A DNA stretch of 11,540 bases from JBEKJU01 sp050011095. GTDB lineage: Bacteria > Desulfobacterota > Syntrophorhabdia > Syntrophorhabdales > WCHB1-27. The notes below the pieces were generated by a model. It searched no databases, was not told where the DNA came from, and was given only the letters and a program-made list of their open reading frames with translations. The stretch spans positions 1 through 11,540 of the forward strand of contig JBEKJU010000094.1 of the NCBI GenBank assembly GCA_050011095.1. The letters are read 5' to 3'. This document shows, piece after piece, positions 1-6,773 of the stretch (its first letter is position 1; each line of letters opens with the position of its first letter). A program made the translations under genes and the position numbers.

Positions 1-140
1 CGTGGCTTTGCCCGCAGAGGGGGCGACCGCGGGGTACCCACACAGTGGGTCGCGCGAAGTGGGTGTCCCAATAATTGCCGGCGGAGCGAAGCGGAAAAAG
101 ATTCTCCCTGCAGCAAGCTGCATGGAATCCGCAAGTTGAA
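1..140 (+). repeat. Dispersed palindrome-rich repeat, copy 1 (cut by window edge)
   Basis: This non-coding block matches the reverse complement of 9021-9146. The stretch from about 52 to 140 is almost identical to the other copy, with two substitutions seen by eye. It is built from small hairpin modules. One is at 36-50 (6-bp stem ACCCAC/GTGGGT, loop ACA). Another is at 105-126, a near-perfect palindrome around CTGCAGCAAGCTGCA with one mismatch at 123. Relative to copy 2 it carries about 14 extra bases (40-53), so that two GTGGGT arms lie in tandem. The left end runs out of the window, so its full length is unknown. No transposase is visible, so it resembles a REP/BIME-like or other non-autonomous element. 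The family assignment is inference. Confidence 0.8.
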
Positions 141-193
141 CGCTGCCCCGTCCTTTACGTTCACCGGAAATTGCGGGGGTCGACCTGCACACG

Positions 194-221
194 TTGACAA
201 GCGATGTCCGGGGGTTAGATT
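194..221 (+). promoter_or_regulatory. Possible sigma70 promoter for the + strand genes
   Basis: A perfect -35 box TTGACA lies at 194-199. After a 16-bp spacer comes TAGATT at 216-221, a 4/6 match to the -10 consensus. Transcription would begin near 228, about 150 nt upstream of the first + strand reading frame. The only other content I see between the repeat and that frame (141-379) is GC-rich non-coding DNA. The -10 box is imperfect, so this is tentative. Confidence 0.4.
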
Positions 222-379
222 ATGTGAAGGGAAATACGATCCGCCGAAAAGGGGGCCCGGCAGGCCGCAAAGGATAGGGAACGTGGTGAAGCGCGGCAGG
301 CAGGGGCCGGAAAGAACGACGATGAGCGGGAGGGGGGCCCGTCCATGCCGGAACGGATGGCGACGGAGGGATCGGGACA

Positions 380-622
380 TTGAGGCTTAAGATCAACGGC
401 AGGGAGTACAGGGTGGCGGCCGATCCGGATACGCCCCTTTTGTGGGTGATCCGGGAGCATCTCGGCCTCACGGGAACCAAGTTCGGCTGCGGCATGTCGA
501 TCTGCGGCGCCTGTACCGTCCATATAGACGGGGAGGCTGTCCGCTCCTGCGTCACCCCGGCGTATACCGTGAGCAGGAGGCGCCTTGCGCTTTTTGCGAG
601 AGATAAGGAGAACTATCATTAG
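380..622 (+). pseudogene. Truncated [2Fe-2S] small subunit of a molybdenum hydroxylase (IorA/CoxS-like)
   Basis: The 80-residue product starts like the small subunit of xanthine-oxidase-family enzymes such as isoquinoline 1-oxidoreductase, which pass electrons from the molybdopterin subunit through two [2Fe-2S] clusters. Residues 1-60 form the plant-type ferredoxin domain. They include DPDTPLLWVIR and all four cluster cysteines (C37, C42, C45, C57). Family members are about 150 residues long and carry a second, helical [2Fe-2S] domain, which is absent here. Family-like sequence stops near residue 60 and is followed by about 20 unrelated residues. No molybdopterin subunit follows. The start is TTG at 380, with GGAGGG about 10 nt upstream and no in-frame ATG. 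The end overlaps the cytochrome gene. It is most likely a deletion remnant, although a working one-cluster ferredoxin cannot be excluded. Confidence 0.7.
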
Positions 623-1268
623 GCAGACAGGCACAAGCCGGGAACACGCACGGCTTATGCGCCTTGCGCTTATCCTGGTCGCCCTCGGCGTGCCCGTTGG
701 GGCCCATTTCGGTGAAAGCGGCTTTCGCGGGCTGTGCCCCGGCGCGATGGAATCCAGCGCCGCATACGCGCAGACAGTGAGGGACGATGCCGGCTCGGCC
801 AGGGCGTTTCTTGAGGCCTCGCAGGTATTCTTCAACCCGAGATGCGTCAACTGTCACCCTGTCGGAGATGCCCCCCTTCAGGGAAACCAGGGGGCGCCGC
901 ACGCCATGAGCGTGAAGAGGGGCCCCGACGGCCAGGGCAAGGCCGGGGCCCGGTGCGAAGGGTGTCATCAATCATCGAACCTTAAAGGGCGCCATCTGCC
1001 GCCCGGCGCCAAAGACTGGGGAATGCCGTCGGCCGGGATGCGAATGGTCTTCGAGAAGAGAACACCGGGGCAGCTTTGCCGTCAGCTCAAGGACCCGGAG
1101 CAGAACGGGGGCAGGACCCCGGAGCAGATAATCGAGCATCTGAAGACGCCTCTCGTTGTATGGGGCTGGAATCCGGGCGAGGGAAGGGCGGCCGTGCCCA
1201 TGACGTACGACGCGTTCCTCGGGAAAATGGTGGAGTGGGTCCAAAAGGGGGCGTCCTGTCCCGAGTGA
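585..1268 (+). CDS. Secreted di-haem c-type cytochrome, isoquinoline 1-oxidoreductase-associated type
   Basis: This is a probable periplasmic electron carrier with two CxxCH haem-binding motifs. Counted from ATG 657 they are C63-V-N-C-H67 and C100-E-G-C-H104. The stretch with CHPVGDAPLQG, HAM, RRGPDG-like, LCRQLKDP..NGG and a closing WVQKGASCP matches the cytochrome family encoded beside molybdenum hydroxylases of the isoquinoline oxidoreductase type. A hydrophobic run (LALILVALGVPVGA) after ATG 657 looks like a signal peptide, possibly cleaved after AYA. The start is uncertain. TTG 585 has AGGAGG 4 nt upstream but gives a long leader of 24 residues. ATG 657 gives the cleanest signal peptide (203 residues) but has a weak ribosome site. 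An ATT at 618 lies 7 nt after AAGGAG. Its partner enzyme appears lost, so its present electron donor is unknown. Confidence 0.8.
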   Translation: MRFLREIRRTIIRQTGTSREHARLMRLALILVALGVPVGAHFGESGFRGLCPGAMESSAAYAQTVRDDAGSARAFLEASQVFFNPRCVNCHPVGDAPLQGNQGAPHAMSVKRGPDGQGKAGARCEGCHQSSNLKGRHLPPGAKDWGMPSAGMRMVFEKRTPGQLCRQLKDPEQNGGRTPEQIIEHLKTPLVVWGWNPGEGRAAVPMTYDAFLGKMVEWVQKGASCPE

Positions 1269-1367
1269 GTGAGGAAATTCCGCCGGACGCGCGTTCCGCC
1301 GGTCCCGCCTTACCCATCGCCGCCGGGGAGGAAGGGACCGCCACAGCGTCGCGGAACAGGAGGGATC

Positions 1368-2234
1368 ATGAAAATCGGATGGATCGGACTCGGCCATCTC
1401 GGCAAGGAAATGGCGAAAAGGCTGCTTTCCGAGGGGGTGGAACTGGTGGTATGGGACAGGATACCCGAAAAGATGGACGATTTTGGCGGTTCGCGCGGCC
1501 GACCGGCCCTTCTTGTGAAGCAGGTTGATATAGTCTTCTTGAGCCTTTTCGATAGCGCGGGGGTAGAGGAGGTGCTGGGCGGTACTGACGGCCTCCTTAA
1601 CGCGGACTGCGCCGGCAAGGTCATCGTCGATCTGACGACGAACCACTTTGACGCCCCGCCCGGCTTCCGTCGGGCCGTCGCCGAAAAGGGCGGCCTCTAT
1701 GTGGAGAGCCCCCTGCTCGGGAGCGTTATTCCCGCCCAACAGGGAAACCTCACCGCCCTTATCTGCGGGGATAGGACCGCCCTGGACCGGGCGGTGCCGC
1801 TCATCGATAAATTTGCGCGGACCATCTTCTACTTTGATGAGCCTGGACAGCCTACGCGCATGAAACTGATCAACAATTTCGTGCTGGGTTGTTTCATGTC
1901 CGCCATCGCCGAGGCCCTGCTTCTGGGCGAAGCCGCGGGGCTGGAGAGGACCCGCATGCTCGATGTCCTCTCGGCGGGCGCGGGAAGTTCCGCCGTCCTC
2001 AGCGCAAAGAAGGAGAAGCTCGCCAATGAAGATTTCTCCGCCCACTTTTCGTCCGCCCTCATGGATAAGGACCTCCGCTACCTCGCCGAGCTTTCCGCGC
2101 GGGCGGGAAAGCGCCTCATCGTGGGAAAACCGGTGAAGGAACTTTTTGACGAGGCGATCTCGGCAGGGGAGGGCGACCTTGACTTCTCTGCGGTCTGGAA
2201 GGTGATCAGGACGGCCGGGGATGAATTGGGTTGA
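1368..2234 (+). CDS. NAD(P)-dependent oxidoreductase, beta-hydroxyacid dehydrogenase family
   Basis: The 288-residue protein has the layout of 3-hydroxyisobutyrate dehydrogenase and glyoxylate/succinic semialdehyde reductases. An N-terminal Rossmann fold begins at once with GLGHLG (residues 7-12). A helical C-terminal domain carries the expected catalytic lysine K166 and N170 in MKLINN. The substrate loop is unusual. Where relatives read DAPVSGG or EAPVSGS, this one reads ESPLLGS (residues 113-119), so the usual loop serine is missing and the substrate cannot be named. ATG 1368 is preferred because AGGAGGG lies 4-9 nt upstream and the nucleotide-binding motif then sits at its normal place. 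The frame is open back to GTG 1269, but that would add an unlikely basic, proline-rich leader. The gene lies 99 nt after the cytochrome and may be co-transcribed with it. Confidence 0.85.
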   Translation: MKIGWIGLGHLGKEMAKRLLSEGVELVVWDRIPEKMDDFGGSRGRPALLVKQVDIVFLSLFDSAGVEEVLGGTDGLLNADCAGKVIVDLTTNHFDAPPGFRRAVAEKGGLYVESPLLGSVIPAQQGNLTALICGDRTALDRAVPLIDKFARTIFYFDEPGQPTRMKLINNFVLGCFMSAIAEALLLGEAAGLERTRMLDVLSAGAGSSAVLSAKKEKLANEDFSAHFSSALMDKDLRYLAELSARAGKRLIVGKPVKELFDEAISAGEGDLDFSAVWKVIRTAGDELG

Positions 2235-2249
2235 GCTGCCCCGAGTGGT

Positions 2250-2265
2250 ATCCTCTTCTGAGGAT
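2250..2265. terminator. Small hairpin between convergent genes
   Basis: A perfect 6-bp stem ATCCTC/GAGGAT with a TTCT loop lies in the 66-nt space between two converging genes, the oxidoreductase (+) and the acyltransferase (-). No T-run follows on either strand, so it is at best a weak or factor-assisted terminator. Confidence 0.3.
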
Positions 2266-2300
2266 TCGTAGGCAGGTGTGCGCCAGAGAGAAAGAGACCC

Positions 2301-3188
2301 CTACGTCCCCCGGCCGAAGCGCCGGTGGACGAGGAACCACTCGTCGGGCCGCTCCGCCACTATCCCTTCGAGGAAGGCGTTGATTCGCCTCGCGTTCCGG
2401 TAGATCAGCTCATCGAGGGGCGCCCCCTTCCGCTCGACGTAGAGCGGCTCGTTATAGACGACCGTGTACCGGAGAAACCCGTCCCTTTTCGCGTAGATGG
2501 GGACAATGGGAAAACCCGTCTTCATTGCGATGGCGACCAGCCCCTTCGACGTCGGCACCTTCTCGCCGAAAAACTCGACCCAGACCGCCTTCGACCGCTT
2601 CTCCCTTTGATCGCCAAGGAACGCAACCATATGGTGCTGTCTGAGGAGTCGGATCACGTCCCGCGCGGTCTCCCTGTTCGGGATGATGGTGAGGCCTGTC
2701 GCGGCGCGAAGGCCGTTCAGAAAGCCGTTCAGGGCGGGGTGCCCCTTCAGGGGCCGGGCAAGGGCGACGATCTGCCGCTTGAGGAGGAAGGACGTGATGC
2801 CCGTTATCTCCCAGTTCCCATAGTGAAACCCGAGGGCGAGGATGCCCTGGTCCGCCCCTAGGACCTCATCGACGTTCCCCCGCGTCTCCAGGTGAAACCG
2901 CGTCCCGTATTCCCCGGGCGGTATGTACTGGAAGAGGAGCGTCTCGAAAAGGTTGACGCCGAGCTTCTCGAAGCAGCTTCGGGCCAGCGCTTCGGCACGG
3001 GACAACGAGATGCCGGGCGATATCCTCATGACGTTGGCGATCGCCACGAGGCGCCTTTTTCGCAAGAACAGATAGCCCAGCCTCCCCATAAGGACGCCCA
3101 TCGCGACGCAGACCCTCTCGGGGAGGACGCGGAGGACCTGCTGAAAGGCCCTTATGAGGCAGATGAGGAAGAAATCGACTATCTTCAT
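2301..3188 (-). CDS. Lysophospholipid/lipid A acyltransferase (LpxL/HtrB family)
   Basis: The 295-residue product fits bacterial lipid A late acyltransferases, which add a secondary acyl chain to lipid A at the inner face of the cytoplasmic membrane. The N-terminus (about 5-20) is hydrophobic and followed by basic residues (RKRR), as in membrane-anchored family members. The catalytic HxxxxE motif is H122-YGNW-E127 within GFHYGNWE. A second family motif, GDQREK, holds D193-Q194. Further downstream are the PTSKG segment and the typical end WFLVHRRF. The start is ATG 3188, with an in-frame TAG two codons upstream. The ribosome site is poor. The gene ends the - strand block, 176 nt after the Trm112-family gene. 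That interval holds no gene I can support. The exact acyl chain and acceptor cannot be read from sequence. Confidence 0.88.
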   Translation of the reverse strand: MKIVDFFLICLIRAFQQVLRVLPERVCVAMGVLMGRLGYLFLRKRRLVAIANVMRISPGISLSRAEALARSCFEKLGVNLFETLLFQYIPPGEYGTRFHLETRGNVDEVLGADQGILALGFHYGNWEITGITSFLLKRQIVALARPLKGHPALNGFLNGLRAATGLTIIPNRETARDVIRLLRQHHMVAFLGDQREKRSKAVWVEFFGEKVPTSKGLVAIAMKTGFPIVPIYAKRDGFLRYTVVYNEPLYVERKGAPLDELIYRNARRINAFLEGIVAERPDEWFLVHRRFGRGT

Positions 3189-3364
3189 TGGCTATCGGCT
3201 ATCCTGAGTGCGGGAGGCGCTAACCTGCTGGATGGGCGAACCCGAAAGGCAGTGCGGGATGACGCCCGTGACGGACCTGCGGTGGACGACCGGGCCCCTT
3301 GAAGAAGGCGCGGCCGAAGGGCACCCTTATCCGGGGCACGGACCGAGGAGTCCCTTCTTTTGCC

Positions 3365-3538
3365 TTACTCCTTGACCGGTGTGGCCTCATCGATGAGCAT
3401 AATGGGGATGTCGTCCTTTATCGGGTAGAGGAGTTTGCAGGCGTGGCAGACCAGGCCGTCCCCCTCAGCCGTCACCTCGATATCCCCCTTGCATTTGGGA
3501 CAGCAGAGGATGTCAAGCAGTTCCTTCTTTATGGGCAT
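3365..3538 (-). CDS. Trm112-family zinc-ribbon-like small protein (YcaR-like)
   Basis: A short frame of 57 codons begins at ATG 3538 and ends at TAA 3367-3365. It reads MPIKKELLDILCCPKCKG and continues to a CHACK motif and LLYPIKDDIPIMLIDEA. This is the pattern of bacterial Trm112/UPF0434 proteins: a LLDIL..CP.CKG start, two CxxC pairs (C13/C16 and C31/C34) and the YPI.D.IP.ML end. Eukaryotic and archaeal Trm112 activates methyltransferases that modify tRNA, rRNA and release factors. The bacterial role is less clear, and in several Gram-negative genomes the gene sits beside lipid A genes such as lpxK and kdsB. Here it lies 25 nt downstream of rpsA with GGAGG 6 nt before its ATG, and upstream of an lpxL-like gene. 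The family call is firm, the function uncertain. Confidence 0.9.
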   Translation of the reverse strand: MPIKKELLDILCCPKCKGDIEVTAEGDGLVCHACKLLYPIKDDIPIMLIDEATPVKE

Positions 3539-3563
3539 GGAAACCTCCGTCCACGGCGATCCT

Positions 3564-5282
3564 CTAATAGTCGTTATTCCTGTTGTTCTTCTTCATCGCA
3601 GGTTCGAGAAGGTCTCCGAGCGTGGAAAAGGCGCGCGTCTCCTCCCTGGAGAAACTGCTGGTCTCCCTTTTGTCCTCGGCCCTTTTCAGCGCCTTCGTCG
3701 AGAGGCCTATTCTCTTGTCTCTCTCATCGACGTTGATCACCATGGCCTTCACCTGATCATCGATGCTGAAAAGCTCCGAGGGGTGCTTTCCTTTGCCGTT
3801 ATCGATCTCGGAGAGATGGATCAGTCCTTCGATGCCCTCTTCAATCTCCACGAAAACACCAAAATCGGTGATGCTCGTCACATAGCCCTCCACGACGTCA
3901 CCGACGTGGTATCGATCCAAAAGCCCCTTCCACGGGTCCTCCTTGAGCCGCTTTATGCTCAGGGAAAACTTCTTCTGCTCGGCGTCGATATTGAGCACGA
4001 GGGCGTCGACCGTGGCCCCCTTCTTGTAACTCTCGGCGACGACGTTCTTTCTCCGCGACCAGGATATCTCGGATATGTGGACGAGTCCGTCTATGCCGTC
4101 CTCCATGCCTACAAAAAGCCCGAAATCCGTGAAATTCTTCACCTTGCCCTTCACCACCGAGCCGGGGGGATATTTGTCCGCAAGCTCTTTCCACGGGTCC
4201 GGCATCAACTGCTTCAGCCCAAGGGATATCCTCTTCTTCTCCGTGTCGATATCCAGTATCTGGAGTTCGAGGGCGTCGCCCTTCGAGACGAGCTTCGACG
4301 GGTTCCTCACCTTTTTGTCCCAGCTCATCTCACTCACGTGGAGGAGACCTTCGAGCCCAGGTTCAAGCTCCACGAATACGCCGTACTCCACGACTCCGAC
4401 GGCCTTGCCCTTCACGCGCGACCCCACGGGATACTTTTCTTCGATGTGCGCCCAGGGATCACCCTTCAAGTCCTTGATGCTGACCGATACCTTGTGCTTT
4501 TCGTGGTCGATGGTCATCACCTTGACCTTCACCTCATCGCCGAGCTTCAGATACTCCTTCGGGTGGGTGATCCTGCCCCACGTGATGTCGTTGACATAGA
4601 GGAAACCGTCGACGCCGCCTAAGTCGATGAAGGCCCCGTAGTCCGTGATGCTCTTGACGAAGCCGTATATGACCTGTGCGTCCTTCACGTTCTTCCAGAA
4701 CTCTTTCCTCTTCCTCTCCTTCTCCTCCTCCATGAGCATGCGCCGGGAGACGATGACGTTCGCCTTCTTCTGGTTGACCTTTATCACCTTGTACTTGAGG
4801 TGACGCCCTATGAAAGAGGCCGGATTCTTTACCGGCTTTATATCGACCTGGGATATGGGGAGAAAGGCATTCACGCCGATGTCGACGATGAACCCGCCCT
4901 TCACCTCGGAAACCACCGCGCCTTCAACGGGTGTCCCGTCTTCCAGGGATCTGTCTATCATCTGCCAGAACTTGATGCCGTCGACCCGCTCTTTCGAGAG
5001 CATGAGAAGCCCGTCTTTCGCTTCCGTGCCCATGACCATGACTTCGATTTCGTCGCCCACATGCACGGTGGGTTCCCCGGATTTATCAATAAATTCGCCC
5101 AGGGAGATCCTGCCCTCGGACTTGAGCCCCACATCGACGATCACCGAATCGCCGGTTATATCGAGTACCCTCCCCCTTATGATGTTCCCTTCCTGAAGGT
5201 TCTTCATGGAGGTTTCATAGAGTTCCTCCATCTCCTCTTCAGTTTTATCTTTCTGTGTGCTGGTATCAACGGTGTCTACCAT
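3564..5282 (-). CDS. rpsA: 30S ribosomal protein S1
   Basis: The 572-residue protein has six S1 (OB-fold) RNA-binding repeats, at about 31-97, 117-183, 203-271, 288-357, 375-444 and 461-531. The last four carry the usual VxGxV..xxxxGxFV...GxxGLxHxSE pattern with linkers such as KGDPW, MPDPW and KEDPW. This is the full length and layout of Gram-negative S1, which docks mRNA on the small subunit and helps unfold structured leaders. A short acidic N-terminal tail and a basic, Asn-rich C-terminus (KKNNRNN) flank the repeats. ATG 5282 has AGGGGG at 5294-5289, 6 nt upstream and overlapping the ispH stop codon, so the two genes are probably translated in sequence. The cmk-ispH-rpsA order is common in Deltaproteobacteria and Clostridia. 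Confidence 0.97.
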   Translation of the reverse strand: MVDTVDTSTQKDKTEEEMEELYETSMKNLQEGNIIRGRVLDITGDSVIVDVGLKSEGRISLGEFIDKSGEPTVHVGDEIEVMVMGTEAKDGLLMLSKERVDGIKFWQMIDRSLEDGTPVEGAVVSEVKGGFIVDIGVNAFLPISQVDIKPVKNPASFIGRHLKYKVIKVNQKKANVIVSRRMLMEEEKERKRKEFWKNVKDAQVIYGFVKSITDYGAFIDLGGVDGFLYVNDITWGRITHPKEYLKLGDEVKVKVMTIDHEKHKVSVSIKDLKGDPWAHIEEKYPVGSRVKGKAVGVVEYGVFVELEPGLEGLLHVSEMSWDKKVRNPSKLVSKGDALELQILDIDTEKKRISLGLKQLMPDPWKELADKYPPGSVVKGKVKNFTDFGLFVGMEDGIDGLVHISEISWSRRKNVVAESYKKGATVDALVLNIDAEQKKFSLSIKRLKEDPWKGLLDRYHVGDVVEGYVTSITDFGVFVEIEEGIEGLIHLSEIDNGKGKHPSELFSIDDQVKAMVINVDERDKRIGLSTKALKRAEDKRETSSFSREETRAFSTLGDLLEPAMKKNNRNNDY

Positions 5283-5292
5283 GCATTTCCCC

Positions 5293-6117
5293 CTAAAGAT
5301 TTTTTACACGCCTCTCCACTCGCTCTATGATTAAATCAGGGGTTGATGCCCCCCCTGCAATTCCCACCTTCTCGACACCGGCCAGCCATTCGGGCAGGAT
5401 CTCGTCTTCGGTTTCGATATGATAGGTCCGAGGCTGTATCCGCTTGACGACGGCATACAGCTTCGTCGTATTGGAGCTGTTCTTGCCGCCCACGATCATC
5501 ATAGCGTCGGTCCGGCCTGCCAGCTCGATTGCCTCAGCCCTTCTCACGCTCGTGCTTTCGCAAATGGTATTGTAAACCCGGAGTTCCTCCGCCCTGACCA
5601 CCAGCGAACCCACCACTTCCGAGAGTGTTTCCTGATCCAGCGTGGTCTGGCATACCACGCCGATCTTTTTGGCTGCAATGGAGAACGAATTATGTAATAC
5701 CATACCATCATTGCCCAAATAACTCAACACACTTTTTACTTCCGGGTGGCGCTCATCCCCTGCAATCACAACCTTGTAGCCCTTCCTCCGGAGGGCGAGG
5801 GCACATGTCCTGACCCTCTTGACGAAAGGGCAGGTCGTGTCGATTGCCTCAAGGCCCTTGGCCCGTATGTGCTCCTCTTCCTCTTTCAGGATACCGTGGG
5901 ACCGGAAGGCCACCACGCCCTTTTCGAGCATGAATACGTCATCGATGGGCTCGATATGCCTCTCCCTCAGCATGTCTACCATCTGCGGGTTATGGAGAAG
6001 GGGCCCGAGGGTGTGGACCGTCTCTTTTCTCCTTTCAGCCTCCTTCAGCACCTTCGTCACGGCCCGGTTGACACCGAAGCAGAAACCGATATGACGGGTC
6101 TTGATCGCCTCTCTCAT
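5293..6117 (-). CDS. ispH: 4-hydroxy-3-methylbut-2-enyl diphosphate reductase (LytB)
   Basis: This enzyme makes the last step of the MEP isoprenoid pathway, reducing HMBPP to IPP and DMAPP with a [4Fe-4S] cluster. All three cluster cysteines are present: C13 in GFCFGVNRA, C96 in TTCPFV and C186 in NTICEST. The substrate residues are there too: H42 (LHNPQ), H74 (RSHG), H124 and E126 (RHPEV), QTT at 157-159, the NSSNT stretch at 213-217 and S258 near the end (GGASTP). At 274 residues it is a normal short form. Its ATG overlaps the cmk stop as ATGA, and its TAG stop lies 10 nt before rpsA. In some Firmicutes IspH and S1 occur as one fused protein. Here they are separate but adjacent. Confidence 0.96.
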   Translation of the reverse strand: MREAIKTRHIGFCFGVNRAVTKVLKEAERRKETVHTLGPLLHNPQMVDMLRERHIEPIDDVFMLEKGVVAFRSHGILKEEEEHIRAKGLEAIDTTCPFVKRVRTCALALRRKGYKVVIAGDERHPEVKSVLSYLGNDGMVLHNSFSIAAKKIGVVCQTTLDQETLSEVVGSLVVRAEELRVYNTICESTSVRRAEAIELAGRTDAMMIVGGKNSSNTTKLYAVVKRIQPRTYHIETEDEILPEWLAGVEKVGIAGGASTPDLIIERVERRVKNL

Positions 6118-6773
6118 CCCTGCGCCTCGCGCACCCTCGCCTCCAGGGCCTTGACCACGTCCCCGATGGTCTTCCCTGTCGTATCCACGTAAAACGCGCC
6201 GTCCGGTCGAATGAGGGGAGCGATATCCCGCTCCGAATCGGCCCTGTCCCTCTTCTCCATCTCCTCTCTCACCTTTCGGATGTCCTCATGGGGATCGCCC
6301 CCCGCAAGCTCCGCGTGACGCCTTTTCGCCCGCTCCCCGATATCGGCGTCCAGATAGAATTTCACGTCCGCGTCGGGAAAGACCACGGAGCCCGTGTCCC
6401 TTCCCTCGACGACGATCCCTCCGGAGGCCCCTATCTGCCGCTGGAGCCTCGTCAGGTGGGTCCTTACCCGCACGTCCTGTGAGAGGGAGGACGCGAGAAG
6501 GGCGATCTCGGGGGTCCTGATCCGCTCCGAGATGTCTTCCCCATCGAGGGATACGGTCGTCACCGTGTCAAAGGAAAATTCGAGGCGCAGGCCGCCCAGA
6601 AAGGCGTCCAGGTCGGGGGGCCGGCCCCTCGAGTAGGCGTAGGCGATGGCGCGGTACATGGCGCCCGTGTCGAGGTACCTGTAGCCGATGGAAGACGCGA
6701 GCCTCTTCGCCGCGGTGCTCTTCCCGGCCCCGCCCGGCCCGTCGATCGTGATGATCAGCCCCCTTCTCTTCAG
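6114..6773 (-). CDS. cmk: Cytidylate kinase, with an inferred CTG start
   Basis: The enzyme phosphorylates CMP and dCMP with ATP. With the start chosen here the protein is 219 residues, the usual family length. It has a P-loop GPGGAGKST at 12-20, the LDTGAMYRA motif at 34-42, and the GRDTGSVVFPDADVKFYL segment that corresponds to GRDIGTVVFP in relatives. The first ATG in frame is codon 39 (6659), inside LDTGAMYR, and would remove the P-loop. Upstream the frame is open to a TGA at 6848 but has no ATG, GTG or TTG. CTG 6773 is chosen because it overlaps the hisC stop as CTGA, like the ATGA overlaps on either side, and because GAAGAGG lies 8 nt upstream. A second CTG at 6758 is the alternative. 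Confidence 0.92.
   Translation of the reverse strand: MKRRGLIITIDGPGGAGKSTAAKRLASSIGYRYLDTGAMYRAIAYAYSRGRPPDLDAFLGGLRLEFSFDTVTTVSLDGEDISERIRTPEIALLASSLSQDVRVRTHLTRLQRQIGASGGIVVEGRDTGSVVFPDADVKFYLDADIGERAKRRHAELAGGDPHEDIRKVREEMEKRDRADSERDIAPLIRPDGAFYVDTTGKTIGDVVKALEARVREAQG

Noticed and set aside
215..850. A 211-codon - strand frame over the left end
   Set aside because: It runs antisense to the ferredoxin domain and the cytochrome signal region, is low in conserved features, and has no convincing ribosome site.
1269..1367. Extension of the oxidoreductase to GTG 1269
   Set aside because: The added residues are basic and proline-rich, and would push the nucleotide-binding motif away from the N-terminus. 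ATG 1368 has a strong ribosome site.
972..2045. A 357-codon open frame on the - strand
   Set aside because: It lies opposite the cytochrome and the beta-hydroxyacid dehydrogenase, both of which have motifs. Long antisense frames are expected at this GC content.
3189..3364. Possible 40-codon gene between the Trm112-like gene and the acyltransferase
   Set aside because: A GTG frame is open, but it has only a weak ribosome site, skewed Arg/Pro/Gly composition and no family resemblance.
3435..4622. A 395-codon open frame on the + strand opposite rpsA
   Set aside because: It is antisense to the clearly conserved S1 repeats, has no family features, and its composition reflects the codon bias of rpsA.
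6114..6659. cmk starting at ATG 6659
   Set aside because: This start would remove the P-loop and 38 residues that match cytidylate kinases. The frame clearly continues upstream to a CTG.
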